The notes below the pieces were generated by a model that saw only the letters and a list, made by a program, of their open reading frames with translations, searched no databases and was not told the origin of the DNA. The position numbers and the translations under genes were made by a program. From Pteria penguin (taxonomy: Eukaryota; Mollusca; Bivalvia; Pterioida; Pteriidae), in contig CM068583.1 of the NCBI GenBank assembly GCA_035048485.1, positions 29,636,841-29,700,840 of the forward strand: DNA of 64,000 nucleotides. The letters are read 5' to 3'. Shown one piece after another: positions 11,613-24,074 of the stretch (position 1 is its first letter; each line of letters opens with the position of its first letter).

Positions 11613-12688
11613 TTTATCAGAAGTACTGTAAGTATTGGTATACAATTCTTACATTGCATTAGAAGTAATTAATTAGCGAATAATACGCTCAGGAGAACAC
11701 GAGCTGATATAATATCAGGGAAGGACTGTCTAGAGAATAAGAAAAAAAATTGATATTGATTGCTGTGTTGGACTTCAAGCATTGTTATTGTCTTCTTTTC
11801 AAGTGAAATGTTCCTAATCAACTATTCAATGTATATTTGAAAACAGCATTGATGTCATTGTGAATATTAACCATGTCAAAAATGGTAAACGAAATTCACT
11901 GGTTGTGGGTTATTAGTTATCAAAATATCAAAACACCATAAGAAATTTGATTTTTTTCCGTCAGCTTATTTCATACTAAAAGACTAATAAATACCACATT
12001 TACATATACTTGTGAGGATTACACTGAAGAAAATATATGGGTTAATGGATGTGCAAATATATAAATACAGGTAAAGCTAAATGCCATTCATTATTCATTT
12101 GAGTTTGTATTACTCCATACACAATAACTTTCTGTCGGATGATGACGAGTGATACACACTTTATATGCATACACTATAGCAACCAATTACAGTGCATGAA
12201 CTACAAAACTTTTTAAATGTCGATTTCAGCTAGGACTTCCAATAGGTGCTACTAAATTAAGCAAAACTTCGCTTTCCAATCAAAGACAAAGAATTTACTA
12301 AGAATAATAAAATATTGCTCATCAATATATGAAACCATTTGCTATCAATTTAATTTCTGAAATGAGGCGGACACGCAAGTGTATGTCAATTACTGCTTCA
12401 TGGCCCTTTTAATAACACCTAATTATATTATAAGAAAAAACAAAAAACTGTAAGGCATATGTTAATATATAAAACGTTGGGTAAACACATACTCACAGAC
12501 TAGAAGAACTACATGTTAGACGTATGCCTCCAATAGCCAAGAAAAACACTGTTTTAATACCACAATAAACATCACCAAGGTATCATAGGCACATTGAAAA
12601 CATATACAAAGCCTGAAATGAGCACCTTCCAGACGAGATAATGAGAGCCACTAAGTTGATCAGATGATACTAATTAAAACCATTGTAC
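11613..12688. other. no feature seen
   Basis: AT-rich sequence without supported genes or repeats. It would be intronic if the two-exon candidate is real. Confidence 0.4.
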
Positions 12689-12794
12689 CTTTCTTCTTGT
12701 TAGTTGATCTAGGCTGAACTCTCTTCACAATATTGAGAACGGCGGCCGAAACTGCCATTGCAAAGGTAGAGAGCTGCTCGAGCGGTGAGGTCAT
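12689..12794 (-). CDS. candidate first coding exon
   Basis: The minus strand has an ATG at 12,794-12,792 with an in-frame TGA directly upstream. It opens 35 codons beginning MTSPLEQLSTFAMAVSAAV and ending in a basic RVQPRSTNKKK stretch, then one base and a donor AAAG|GTACAA at 12,688-12,687. The segment is clearly richer in G+C and CpG (GGCGGCCG, CTCGAGCG) than surrounding DNA, as coding exons in AT-rich mollusc genomes tend to be. The start context is weak (T at -3). The donor is phase 1, matching the acceptor at 9,484. Function unknown: a hydrophobic Ala/Val stretch followed by a basic tail. A chance open segment cannot be excluded. Confidence 0.4.
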
Positions 12795-13615
12795 ATATCA
12801 ACAAAGTAGATACTCGTACTAGTGCAATGACTTTCTATGTAGGACTGAGTTACGAATATACGGTGTCTTGGGGAATATAAGATGAAAAGATGATACTTAT
12901 AAATAAATGATTATTCGACATCGTATGCATGTGCATGTACCGTAGAGAAAACTATGAAATGAAAATATGTCAATAATGATGTGATGAGGCTTCGAGTAAT
13001 CAATAAAGAAGAAAATTCATATTGTTTTGCGGTTGTTTGCAAACGTCAGTTTGATGTAGTATAGCACGTATTGACATCGATTGTAGCTAGCTACAGTATT
13101 TATCTGCATTGATATGTAAGTATCCTTTTGTTTGGTATCGGTCAATATGTCAAGGGTGAATATAGAGTTCTTGTAACCATACACACTTCATGTGATGAAA
13201 ATATTTGATTTGCGGAGGGTTAATATCTGTAGCTCGTTTCGTGTCTTCTCATGCCATTTAACATAGTTTTTACTATATGATAAACATTGGTCAAAGAGTA
13301 AATTTGGTAATACATATTTAAATGAAATATATTATTATAATATGAAATGATTTGTTGGATTGACGAGAGCACTGGTACTGCATCTTCAGACCTGTTAAAC
13401 GTGCCACTCTGCAGCCCCTGAGAGGTACTCAATATCATGTAAAATGGACGTTGTTTGTAGTAAAGGTATGCTATTGTATTAACTGTATGATCTTTGGTTT
13501 TCCCTTTTAGATCACTTTTAAGAAATTGATGCAAGATCTGTTACTTTATACACGAGAAGGTGCTTCTCCTTATGCATCTAAACGACAATCTTACTTTACG
13601 TAAATACGCATTACG
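12795..13615. other. no feature seen
   Basis: A minus-strand frame at 13,220-13,534 has a somewhat protein-like patch (SGTFNRSEDAVPVLSSIQ) near 13,370-13,430 but no convincing splice sites. I see no other feature. Confidence 0.35.
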
Positions 13616-13800
13616 TAAGTAAACAACGAAAACGTACCGAAGGGTTAACCATATCTCGAAGTCCATGGAATAAAAAGACAAAATCTTGTATAGTGCCATA
13701 TTCAGACAAGTGCGAACCCAATGAAATCGAGTTGAGACCAGGTGCACGGGAGGAATAAGCGTCCCCTGGTTGCATGCAAAACGATTCGCAAATGTCCTGC
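13616..13800 (-). mobile_element. PLE family A 3'-UTR fragment, second subtype
   Basis: The minus strand contains the GGGGACGCTTATTCCTCCCG-type block and the downstream segment shared with 4,985-5,131 and 41,141-41,285 (GTGCCATATTCAGACAAGTG in plus-strand view). Read through in one frame it gives GDAYSSRAPGL, the same spurious peptide as at 8.7 kb, which shows how this UTR produces false ORFs. No RT sequence remains. Confidence 0.65.
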
Positions 13801-13849
13801 AACAACTTTTCAAGTAGGGGAAATACATAAAATATACATAGGGGTACAT

Positions 13850-14574
13850 GATGGAGATAAGAACACTAAGTCAAATTATCCTATTTACTGTACGAAATGT
13901 TGTTGAACTGAAATTCCGGCGTCGGAAAAGGGTCGTAAAATAGACAAAGTCTTAATAAATGCGCTACAACAAATTTATATCAATAAATCAAACTAGGTTA
14001 ATCGAAATTACGACTAAATGATAAGGTACAAGCTATCCCAAATAAGTATATACACTGGAGTATGCTTCCGTTACATGTTATACAGCAAGTGACATCGAAT
14101 AATCAATCGGATACACGCGTATATCGGAAAGATATTGGCGTTGGAATACTATTACTCAATATAGATTGTAAAATCAGTATGCGTAAAGACGTAAAGTCTA
14201 AAACGAACGCTTAGGCAAAAGCAATGTTCGTCTACTAGAGAGTAACATGTGTGTCTGTAATTCCACTGGTATACATACGGGTACAGACGTAAGATAACAT
14301 TCGGATGAAGGCGAATAGCAGTCACCAGCTCGAGAAATACTCGAAAGAGCACCCGGGCACTCTTCACATTAACGTGACCAAAACAAAAACTCTGCGAAAA
14401 TCAGATGTATTTCAGAGTGCGCTCGATCCAGTTGTACATTTACAAGCCCACTCTTTTTGATGGCGTTATGCAGATCTAGCAAATAAGATGGATCTAATTA
14501 AATCATCGATAATGTCCAATAACCAATAACTTCAAGTCTTAAGATATGGCTTATATCTTTATTTTACTATGATT

Positions 14575-14578
<4 letters not shown>
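13850..14578. other. no gene seen; slightly CpG-richer patch
   Basis: The interval 14,150-14,400 has more CpG than average and a 71-codon minus frame (14,152-14,367) with no recognisable motif. I cannot support a gene. Confidence 0.35.

Positions 14579-14653
<75 letters not shown>
14579..14653. repeat. (AT)n microsatellite
   Basis: About 37 uninterrupted AT dinucleotides. Confidence 0.95.
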
Positions 14654-14657
<4 letters not shown>

Positions 14658-14863
14658 CACAAAAAAGGAAATTGTAACAACATTCACTATTCATAAGTAT
14701 CGGATCAACCTCAATGAAGGTTAATGCAAATCGCTCGAGAAAAAGGGGTCAATATAAAAGCACAGGTAAGCGATAACGATACTAAAACAATTAAAAAATT
14801 GCCAATATATATATATATTTCCATCTACATTTATCATGTACATGTGTATATGTACTTCTAAGT

Positions 14864-14935
14864 TATAAAAGGCGAACGTGGCCGTCGTGTAAATCAACGC
14901 GCTTTCATTCAAATTCACGTGGAAATCTACGTGAC
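14864..14935 (+). promoter_or_regulatory. weak candidate TATA promoter
   Basis: TATAAAA (14,864-14,870) is followed by a short CpG-rich stretch (GCGAACGTGGCCGTCGTG, AACGCGC) and a CACGTG E-box near 14,922, in otherwise CpG-poor DNA. A hairpin TGAAGGGG/CCCCTTCA (14,961-14,968 and 14,982-14,989) lies just downstream. No downstream exon was identified, so this may be chance. Confidence 0.2.
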
Positions 14936-15302
14936 TGCAAACGCCTGTGCTAGGTAGTCTTGAAGGGGCTAGAAAAAAAAACCCCTTCACGTTAATGGTA
15001 ACCTAATGTAATGTAAGGACTTCACTGAACTGTATATTCTGATGTAATACATCGTTTATGTTCCAGCTTTATCATATCAGAGGGGACATTATCCAGGCGG
15101 TGCACATGTACATCAGCTTAAAAAGTTGAACCTGTTTGAGCTAGGGCACAATTACTGGCATCAACAGTGATATATACGCGTTACAGGTGCCAAGCAAGTT
15201 CTTACTGTCTTTACCTCACCAATGACGTATCTTGCTCAAAGCGACTCTTTGTCTTCATAAATTTAATGAAAGCACAAAGAATAGAAAGATGCTTTATAAC
15301 TT

Positions 15303-16466
15303 GTCTGATTTAGTCATACACAGGAGGGAGGATACTATATAGCGTGTCGTCTGATTTAGTCATATACAGGAGGGAGGATACTATATAACTTGTCGTCTGA
15401 TTTAGTCTTATACAGGAGGGAGGATACTATATAACTTGTCGTCTGATTTAGTCATATACAGGAGGGAGGATGCCATATAACTTGTCGACTGATTTAGTCA
15501 TACACAGGAGGGAGGATACTATATAGCGTGTCGTCTGATTTAGTCATATACAGGAGGGAGGATACTATATAGCGTGTCGTCTGATTTAGTCATACACAGG
15601 AGGGAGGATACTATATAGCGTGTCGTCTGATTTAGTCATATACAGGAGGGAGGATACTATATAACTTGTCGTTTGATTTAGTCATATACAGGAGGGAAGA
15701 TACTATATAGCGTGTCGTCTGATTTAGTCATATACTGGAGGGGGGATACTATATATCTTGTCGTCTGATTTAGTCATATACAGGAGGGAGGATACTATAT
15801 AGCTTGTCGTCTGATTTAGTCATATACAGGAGGGAGGATACTATATAACTTGTCGTCTGATTTAGTCATATACAGGAGGGAGGATACTATATAGCTTGTC
15901 GTCTGATTTAGTCATATACAGGAGGGAGGATACTATATAACTTGTCGTCTGATTTAGGCATATACAGGAGGGAGGATACTATATATCGTGTCGTCTGATT
16001 TAGTCATATACAGGAGGGATGATATTATATAAGTTGACGTCTGATTTAGTCATATACAGGAGGGAAGATAGTATTTAGCTTGTCGTCTGATTTAGTCATA
16101 TACAGGAGGGAGGATACTATATAGCGTGTTGTCTGATTTAGTCATATGCAGGAGGGAGGATAGTATATAGCTTGTCGTCTGATTTAGTCATATACAGGAG
16201 GGAGGATGCTATATAGCTTGTCGTCAGATTTAGTCATATACAGGAGGGAAGATAGTATATAGCTTGTCGTCTGATTTAGTCATATACAGGAGGGAGGATG
16301 CTATATAGCTTGTTGTCTGATCTAGTCATATACAGGAGGGACGAGGCTCTATAGCTTGTCGTGTGATTTAGTCATATACAGGAGGGAGGATACTATATAG
16401 CTTGTCGTCTGATTTAGTCATTCACAGGAGGGAGGATACTATATAGCTTGTCGTCGGATTTAGTCA
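15303..16466. repeat. 46-bp minisatellite, about 25 copies
   Basis: The unit is GTCGTCTGATTTAGTCATAT followed by ACAGGAGGGAGGATACTATA and TAGCTT. Units are nearly all 46 bp, with substitutions and very few indels. The last bases alternate among AGCGTG, AACTTG and AGCTTG types, and CATACAC/CATATAC variants recur, suggesting block-wise duplication. Divergence rises toward the right end (16,020-16,400). Each unit carries a purine-rich AGGAGGGAGGA stretch. No open frame spans it and it is unrelated to the 82-bp satellite. Confidence 0.95.
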
Positions 16467-17055
16467 TTGCATTTGTACGTAACTGGAATAGATATATTGA
16501 AAGCTATATACAGTATAATTTCAAAATTAAAACATCTAAAACAAAAACTGTATTTTTCAGGTATGGCTGAATTGATTAACTTTATTCTAAGTACATTTTT
16601 GGTTGCTTGAAACCCTTGGAGATATCAAAACAAACAGAAAATATTTCGTAAATAAAGCTGGTATTCCATAATTACAACCATAACCTAACTTCGCGTGTGG
16701 GCAGTGTAATAAAAATAAATAAGATGAAGGAAACCTCCAAAAGAAAACAATTTTAATAAGTACTAACTTTAGCAGACTTGATTTTTTAAGTTACTCGTCA
16801 AGTTTACTTTCCTCGCCTTCCATGATGTGGCTTCCGAATTAGATCACGTGATAAACGGAATATCCCTTCTTGGATATGCATAAGTTGATGTTCAGTAAGT
16901 GGTAAACCTTGCATAATATAAAAAGGTTAGTAATAAAGCCCACATAACATATCTACAACTAAATCTACACAATATTCTAAACATAACTGTCGACTTAACC
17001 ACATTGACCGATAAGGAAGGTGACCTTACATTTTATTTTATGGTACCTAATACGT
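16467..17055. other. no feature seen
   Basis: AT-rich sequence. A polypyrimidine-AG followed by ATGGCTGAA near 16,555-16,571 opens only about 15 codons before a stop, so no exon is called. Confidence 0.4.
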
Positions 17056-17059
17056 ACTC

Positions 17060-17150
17060 TGGTTTCTAAAATAGAAAACAGAAAACATTTGACAAAAGCT
17101 GTATGATACAAATCACGAATGACATGCAATGATAACAGTAGAATAAAAAA
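17060..17150 (-). mobile_element. PLE family B 3'-end fragment
   Basis: The plus-strand string GACAAAAGCTGTATGA and the following CAAATCAC..GACATGCA match the extreme 3' end of the family B copy at 60,436-60,485, read antisense. Only about 80 bp remains. Confidence 0.6.
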
Positions 17151-17159
17151 AGAACATAT

Positions 17160-18040
17160 TTTTAAAATTTTCGTTTCACTCTATTTTGTATATATATTTA
17201 ATGAATTGCAGATTAATTTAACATGACATAAACAGTCGCCACAACGTTTCGAAATAGTATGAATATAGGAATTCAAGAGGAAACAGTGTATATTCGAGTC
17301 ACAACTATCAAAACAAGCGATGGATAGTACAAATAAAAATATATTGGATGATTTATGTGACGAAAAAAGTGATACGAATTGAAATGATGTCAGTATTGGT
17401 TCTTCTTATTATTTTTACTTCTCCTCTTAAAATTAATATTTTTCATTATTTCTATTTATTACTAGTCCCAGAGACATATAACCAACAATACAACAGAAAA
17501 TGTATTCCATTATTGCGACCTTATAAAAGATTATTGATGTAAATAGCTAGTTTATTAAAGATAAAATACAGAAAGTAATAACTGAAAACCGGCCAGTCTG
17601 TCATCATTTTCATGTAATCAGGAAGACGACCCTGAAATTAATACAAAAACAAAATTGTTTCCAGTTTTATGTTCAAAGCTATTACATAAAAAGTAAACTG
17701 GTTAACCATTTATATCGTATTACGAATGTAACGTCAACCATTTATCTTGTATCATGAGCATATCTGTCAGATACAGATTGATGCACAAGGAATTTGACCA
17801 AATTAAGTTATTCATCTTGCTCGTAATATGTGGAGATTATGTAAAAATGTATCTGTTGATGAGAAATGAATATAGGAGACTGACGATCAATACCGCTGTT
17901 ACATCTCCATCCATGGAAACATTTGTCATTATCACGGGATATTTCACTCATCTCAAAGTATTTGATATAGATTCGTGCCGTTTATGTCCTGAATAATATC
18001 AGTATAATATGATCCTTACTGCAAGTATCTTTCGGACTCC
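17160..18040. other. no feature seen
   Basis: Short open frames at 17,348-17,542 and 17,754-17,996 have no motifs and AT-driven composition. Confidence 0.4.
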
Positions 18041-18043
18041 CCA

Positions 18044-18076
<33 letters not shown>

Positions 18077-18128
18077 AAGATAGATAGATAGATAGATAGA
18101 GAGGTAGGTAGATAGATAGATAGATAAA

Positions 18129-18159
<31 letters not shown>

Positions 18160-18178
18160 TGATAATAATAATAATAAT

Positions 18179-18224
<46 letters not shown>
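18041..18224. repeat. (GATA)n-(TAAA)n-(AAT)n compound microsatellite
   Basis: GATA repeats with one GAAA and GAGG/TAGG interruption (18,041-18,125) pass into TAAA (18,125-18,145) and then AAT to 18,224. Smaller AAT/GATA patches continue to about 18,345. The poly-Tyr and poly-Ile minus frames are artefacts. Confidence 0.95.
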
Positions 18225-18499
18225 TAATGAATACAAATCAAAAATTAAATAAATGGATTAATAATAAAGTTATTATAATAAAGAAAAATAACAAACAAGT
18301 AACAACATTAGGAACAATAATAGTAATAATGATAATAATAACGAAAGCAAACTAACAACCAAATTTAATGAGACAATTATTCGTTTTCTCGAAAATATCT
18401 GTTATATACATATTATACATATACTATTTCCATATACCTAAGCAGAACAACTGAGGTAATTGCGACTCGTTACGATTGTATGTTTTTATATGAATTACT

Positions 18500-18800
18500 A
18501 CCGCTTTGTCGATATCCCTGATGGTGGACTGTTAGTTCCCGATGGTAATCGCAAGCCAAGTTTTTCAATGTTTCTCTACTGACTCGAAATATATACCTCA
18601 ATGTTACTATGACTTATTTCAGAAACTAAGGAAGCAAACCCCTATGTATAACCTTCTGCTCAGATTAATTCTTTGGCTTCTCCGGCTAGGTCAACTTGGT
18701 AAATAGTTTTCTCTTTAAGTATTTAAACTTCGAAATCCCCAACATCACTGAAGAGACAAATGTTGTCAAAATGCGTATATGGTGCACCACATTAATAGGA
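18500..18800 (+). repeat. hammerhead-bearing repeat, monomer (core 18,742-18,785)
   Basis: A single unit parallels 31,130-31,448, including GATGGTGGACTGTTAG-TCCCGA near 18,520, AAACTAAGGA near 18,625 and the ribozyme at the end. The core is ACATCA (stem I), CTGAAGA (18,748-18,754), GAC/GTC stem II (18,755-18,757, 18,765-18,767), an AAAA where the catalytic core needs GAAA (G12 changed to A at 18,768), U/A stem III around GCGT, AUA at 18,777-18,779, and TGGTGC. Loss of G12 should abolish cleavage. One further A/C mismatch lies at the end of stem I. Confidence 0.75.
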
Positions 18801-19394
18801 GTAGGTGTATTCTGGTATTCAATAAAATCTATATGTTCTAGCTCTTTATATTTTCCTCTATATTAGATGAGTCAACATATAGTGGTAAATTATACGAATG
18901 ACCAGAAATAAAATCGAAAGTAATTTTAAACCTCAGTTCATAATATTTTAAGTTTTTTTAATCTAGTAACTTTGTCCACTTAATTTAAATGTTGTATCGT
19001 TCGATTAAAACTTTACATACATGTGTAACCAATCAAAATATTATCATTATACGTGTTGAATCACAAACGAATTAGATAATTAACACATTTTTTATCCATT
19101 CAGTGTATTGATCAAGCGGATAGGACTAGTCATCAAATAGGATGTTTAAGAAGAAGGCATAGCCAGAATATTTTTCATTTTACATTAATTAGTTTTATAA
19201 AAGAGGGCAAGGTTGTTCATACGTCATGACTGTTAAACCGTCTAGCCATCATAAAAAATGGAGGTATTATTCTTACAAGTCTGTACAGAACTCATTTTCT
19301 TGTAGTGTCTGAACAGAGCTCATTGCAGTCATGTAGGTAATTTCGTATTTTAGGTATGTTATCTTATGCAGGTTCTTGTCCAAAATCAAAGAGA
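18801..19394. other. no feature seen
   Basis: AT-rich sequence with no supported gene or repeat. Confidence 0.4.
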
Positions 19395-19526
19395 ATGGTG
19401 ATCTCCGTGACACTGGACCTCGGCTTTCACTGTCTCATCCGAGAAACAGAACACTGGTGTGCCCAGGGCGGGAGTCGAACCCGAGATCTCACGAGCCGAG
19501 CACCGTGTCCACTAGGTCACACTGGC
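19395..19526 (-). mobile_element. tRNA-derived SINE, family 1
   Basis: On the minus strand a tRNA-like head starts near 19,526 with an A-box-like TGACCTAGTGGACACGG and a perfect B box (GGTTCGACTCC, 19,481-19,471). CCCGCCCTGGGCACACCAGT follows, then the body motif CGGATGAGACAGT..AAGCCGAGGTCC ending near 19,395. The same body occurs on the plus strand at 30,480-30,625. The head does not fold as a tRNA (acceptor and anticodon stems mispair), so it is a SINE and not a tRNA gene. The exact SINE family is not assigned. Confidence 0.75.
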
Positions 19527-19863
19527 TTTAAAGCTAATTATTTCCTTATATTTTTCCCTATGTTGACAAAATATTTAATGATAAAAGTTTTGCGTTACTT
19601 GGATAATAAATCGGGACTGATGTATATCAATGGGTTTCGCCGTTCGCTATCATCCGTTAGGCGGCATTTTTGTAATATGAGTTATAAACGACGTTGTATG
19701 CTAGCAACCTTATGACGTCATAAGAGCGTTTCATTTTTCCATACGTCATTTTTGCCGGAATTTTTCCTCCCTTAACAATAGGACTGCAGTTAATCACGGC
19801 GAAGTCCATTTGAACGTATTTAAATTAAAGATGTGTTTAAAATAGTAAAATATCTAATAAATA

Positions 19864-19895
<32 letters not shown>

Positions 19896-19952
19896 GATGA
19901 TAGTGATAATAATGATGATGATAATAATAATAATAATAATAATAATGATAAA
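19864..19952. repeat. (ATG)n / (AAT)n microsatellite
   Basis: ATG triplets at 19,864-19,920 pass into ATA triplets at 19,921-19,950. Confidence 0.95.
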
Positions 19953-22900
19953 TATTATAATAATGATCCAAATGAACAATATATTCTCAAAATATTTTGA
20001 AAAAAAAATCCCAAGAGTATAATGTCACTAGGACTGAAATTTCAGCATTATCTGCTTGGCCTTTAAAGAAGACATTCTTGTAAAATATTACAACCTGGTA
20101 TCGAATCGTCCACGATTACTGTTTACCTGACACATAGACAACGATTCCGACCCATCTAGATGTGGGGTTTTTTTTATCTAATATCGTATTGATTTTATTT
20201 CACAAATGATAGCATCAAACCATTTGTTTTGGTGATGAAAATGTAACAATATATTTGTAGGTAATTGTCGCCCTTAACTATAGCGAAAACTGTTGAATAT
20301 TTTAATAACCATTTTGGATATTTCATATAAAGTGCAAAATCACATACAGATAGGAGACTATGCATATCATAGATATTCAAGTCTGCTGCATAGTGTTGAG
20401 TTTATAAAAATACGGCAGACAACTCATGTGTTATCGAACAGCAATGCCATAAAGCTTCAATAATGATTCACCTGCTACTTATTACTGACCGAACCCGACG
20501 TGAAAGATGGAACTGTTAAATACGACTATAAAATACGGAAGAATAAAGCTCCTATAAAGAATAAGTATAAATCTTATATAAAAATACTATAGACAATCAA
20601 TCTGAGAATGACAATAAGTCATAAATTACATATTCTTGTTAAGACTGAGAGATGAGTTGATTACACGAATAACTATTACGTAATTACAGTACATGTAATT
20701 AAACTGCAGTCATTTCTTCAATGTGATTTTAATGGTTATTTTGAAAATATTTCTTTGTATCAGATTATCAAAAATATGTTGGGATATTCAAAACATGTAT
20801 GAGCATTCTTACAATACTTAAGAAGTCCGCCGTGTTGTTGAGTTAGAAACATGATCAATTCAACTCTACAAGGATTATGTAGGGTATACATAATTAATCC
20901 CTTACGCGGTTTGGTTCATGTAGTTTGTATTGTTAACTAGACTAACTCACACTGGGGACAACGAATTTGCTTCTTTAAGGATCATATTATTTATGAGGTG
21001 TGTATTTTATATTTGCTCCTTTTCTATCCAATTACGTGGCGTTGAACACACACACATATATATATATACGTACATATAAATATCATATATATTTATGCAC
21101 ATTGGTGCCTGATAATGATAAACATGTCCCAAATGATGAAACATTATAAATTTCATGTACATATAATACAATGATAGCTGCTTTACCTTACACTGTACAC
21201 TATTACAAATTATCTTTAGTAACATCAATGTAACTAAAATCAATACTTTATCAATTGATACCCTTATCAATACTCAATTGTCAAGGTTTTCGGATTATAA
21301 AACTTCACCTACATGTAAAGAAAAAGATGTATTTGCATAAACAATCAAACGACAATAACTGGATGTTGTTTTTGTATAACGAAATACTACCACTACTTCT
21401 ATTTATTTTTATCGTATGCATGCGATCATTCTAGTAGAGAGTCAAATTTGATATCAGTTAAGATACTAAGTCATTCATTTATTCACCGTGAACTATTGAC
21501 GGTGGAAGTTTTGGAATTCCACGCAACAAGTGGACAACGACGGCAGCAAAATGTCAAAGCATCTAATTGAGAGGACAAAAGGAACGAACGCATTAGCCAC
21601 AATCGATAAATCGCATAGGATCAGACGTAATAAATCAACCTAAAACACAAAACATAATGATGAAATATTTGATGTGTCACCTTTGTTTAGTGTTCAGACA
21701 CTTCATGGGATCTGGAAAAAATCTCCATCAATATGACTCCAAATAATCGAAGATGCTGCTTCTTGAAATCGAAAATAAAAGTAGAGGCCAAACCATCAGA
21801 CCATTATAAGAATTGTTTGGGAAGTAGCTGTTGCATAACTGGCTTGGGATGACATGACTTCCTGACTCCAGATCGATAGGAATGCACATCTTACTATGGA
21901 GATTTGATTTGTCATTTAATTAGTCAAGGCATATGGCAGCAATAGATCGATAATATAAACATAGGTCTAGTAGCGGACAGATATTCAGAGATAATTATCT
22001 CAAAACTCATTACCTATTCGCAGCACATATACAATCCACGAGGGAGACAATGTGATAACAAAATCATGATGGTAACAAAAAAGTCTTCTGACCCCTAGGC
22101 TCTATTAATTATTAAAAATCATGAACACTAAATGGAAAGAATTGGTCTTACAGTACGCTATTTTCAAACTAAGAAGTAGTTCTTTCAACAAATGGTCGAA
22201 GAATAATCTTGACCTTAAGCAAGAACAGCTACAATTATTTCAAGTAAAACAGCTTGTAATGTTTAACTTTTTCACCTGATTTGGTTGGGTATCTTACATG
22301 CAAAATTTTACATCTCGTTATAACAGTATATATTTTTCTCGTATGTTTCTGATAATTCTATATAGATATATCTATAGATGTAAATCTATTGGAAAGAATG
22401 TATCTAATGAACATGTAATGGTACATAATATACATCCTGTGAATATTTAACGGACACCAACTGATACATTAGTACGAGATCATGCTTAGTTCCTTTAATA
22501 GATACAGTATTCCATTTTGTGATTGTACAGAAGACACGATGACCACTTTTAGTATAAATAATTTTGATCTGTTTTGGTTAAAATATTCCATATAGCCATG
22601 GCTTAAAAATGATAGTGGATACTTTGGAAATTCCGGGAGAATTGTTCTCAGTCTAATACATTCGATTAGATCTAACACTTGGAAGAGGTGTGCTTCATTC
22701 AAGTGAAGTCTTGTATAAACTTTGCAAGATGTGTATTATTGTATAGCTCCAGATGTGTATGAATATTCAGTATGTCTATTCTTTGCTTTAAATAAGAGAA
22801 ACTGCCTATTGTTGAGGAATTGTTCAAAACGTTAATTTATAGTGGTAATAAATGTCTTGATATAATTTCATATGTAATATTTGATAAGGTTTTCCAAATG

Positions 22901-24070
22901 GGAATAACAAGGATGTAAAATACGGAATATAGTACAATGCAAATTATTAAGTATTCGGGCAGCTTCGACTAACACGTCATTTTTAAGATCCATCAACATA
23001 TATGATAGGTAGATTTGAAAAACAGATACTTTTAAAGTCGTAAATTGTTATGCACAATCCCACTTATACTCCAGTACATTCGATTCATTGTTGTGTACTA
23101 GATTCACTTATTTTATGATTAGTTTGAGTTTATGATAATTGAGGAAAGTCTGTCACCCTAAACATGCATACATGGTTTATATTGTAAAGTCAAAGGTTTA
23201 TTTGAATGGTTCGCTGTACTATGAAGTATCGTTACACCACTATTGGTTTTATCCACCATCTTTTCACTTAAATTGTACCAAATTATATTGTAGAAAGAAA
23301 TACTGAAATTAAGCGTCTTACTTTATCAAGAATACATATAAAATGATATCCCCAATATAAATGTATCTGTTGACTGATCGTTGATAAGTTAGTGGATGCA
23401 TTTCCTTTTCAAATAACGCATTTTACAGACGATTTGTTCCAGAAAAATCTGATGCATGACACGATATGTTGCATAATTAGTTCAGATATAACCCCGACTG
23501 CGTTTCAAAGCAATTTATTGAATGAGAGCCAAAAAACTATAAGAATTTACAATGTAAATTTCAATAGTACAAGGAAAAATGAATAGCAAAGAACGTCACA
23601 CATGTATATATGCACATTCCAAAGTATTTACATACACAAAACCAGTGTTTTGATATCATTGTTTGAGTGTGACGGTAGCTTATATTTTAGAATTGTAGAT
23701 TCTATTATGAATCCCAATGTACTTCTTTGGGTTTATTGTTTGTGAACGAAATCTAAAACTTCCAAAATGTTTACTTAGAATGCCAGTTCAGTTATAATAT
23801 CAAGTCATAAACAAACAATAAATTTGAAAAGAATGTTTGCATTAAACAGTATAATGACATTGTATAATTTACTCATCTATGGTTAATATACTGGAAATTT
23901 GTTTTTAAACATTTCAAATCACTGAAAGCATTCTATTACATTTTAATTCAAATCAACAGATGATTCGTTTTAATCGTGAAATGTTTATATATTTCCTCTG
24001 TAAATGCTATACATGGTGATCATATTAAGACATATCTAATATTACATTATGATAGTACATGTCTTTAAAC
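19953..24070. other. 4.1 kb with no supported feature
   Basis: AT-rich. The longest frames (minus 21,007-21,270, minus 22,469-22,702) lack motifs and splice signals. A small CA/TA cluster lies at 21,048-21,070. The minus frame at 22,469-22,702 (77 codons) has the least biased composition here but no other support. I call nothing. Confidence 0.45.
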
Positions 24071-24074
24071 ACAA

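Noticed and set aside
13541..13849. 102-codon minus frame and its neighbours containing GDAYSSRAPGL as a conserved protein
   Set aside because: The peptide recurs at 8.7 and 41.1 kb only because the PLE family A 3' UTR is open in one frame. It lies after the RT stop in the reference copy.
15303..16466. CRISPR-like array
   Set aside because: Units are contiguous with no unique spacers, in animal DNA. The 82-bp array fails on the same grounds.
16545..16610. Acceptor-like TTTTTCAG followed by ATGGCTGAA
   Set aside because: The frame stops after about 15 codons with no donor and no downstream polyadenylation signal.
19455..19526. tRNA gene on the minus strand
   Set aside because: The B box is perfect, but acceptor and anticodon stems do not pair and the same body sequence recurs at 30.5 kb. 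It is a SINE head.
22469..22702. 77-codon minus frame with fairly balanced composition
   Set aside because: No splice site, promoter, CpG signal or known motif, and such lengths are expected by chance in 64 kb.
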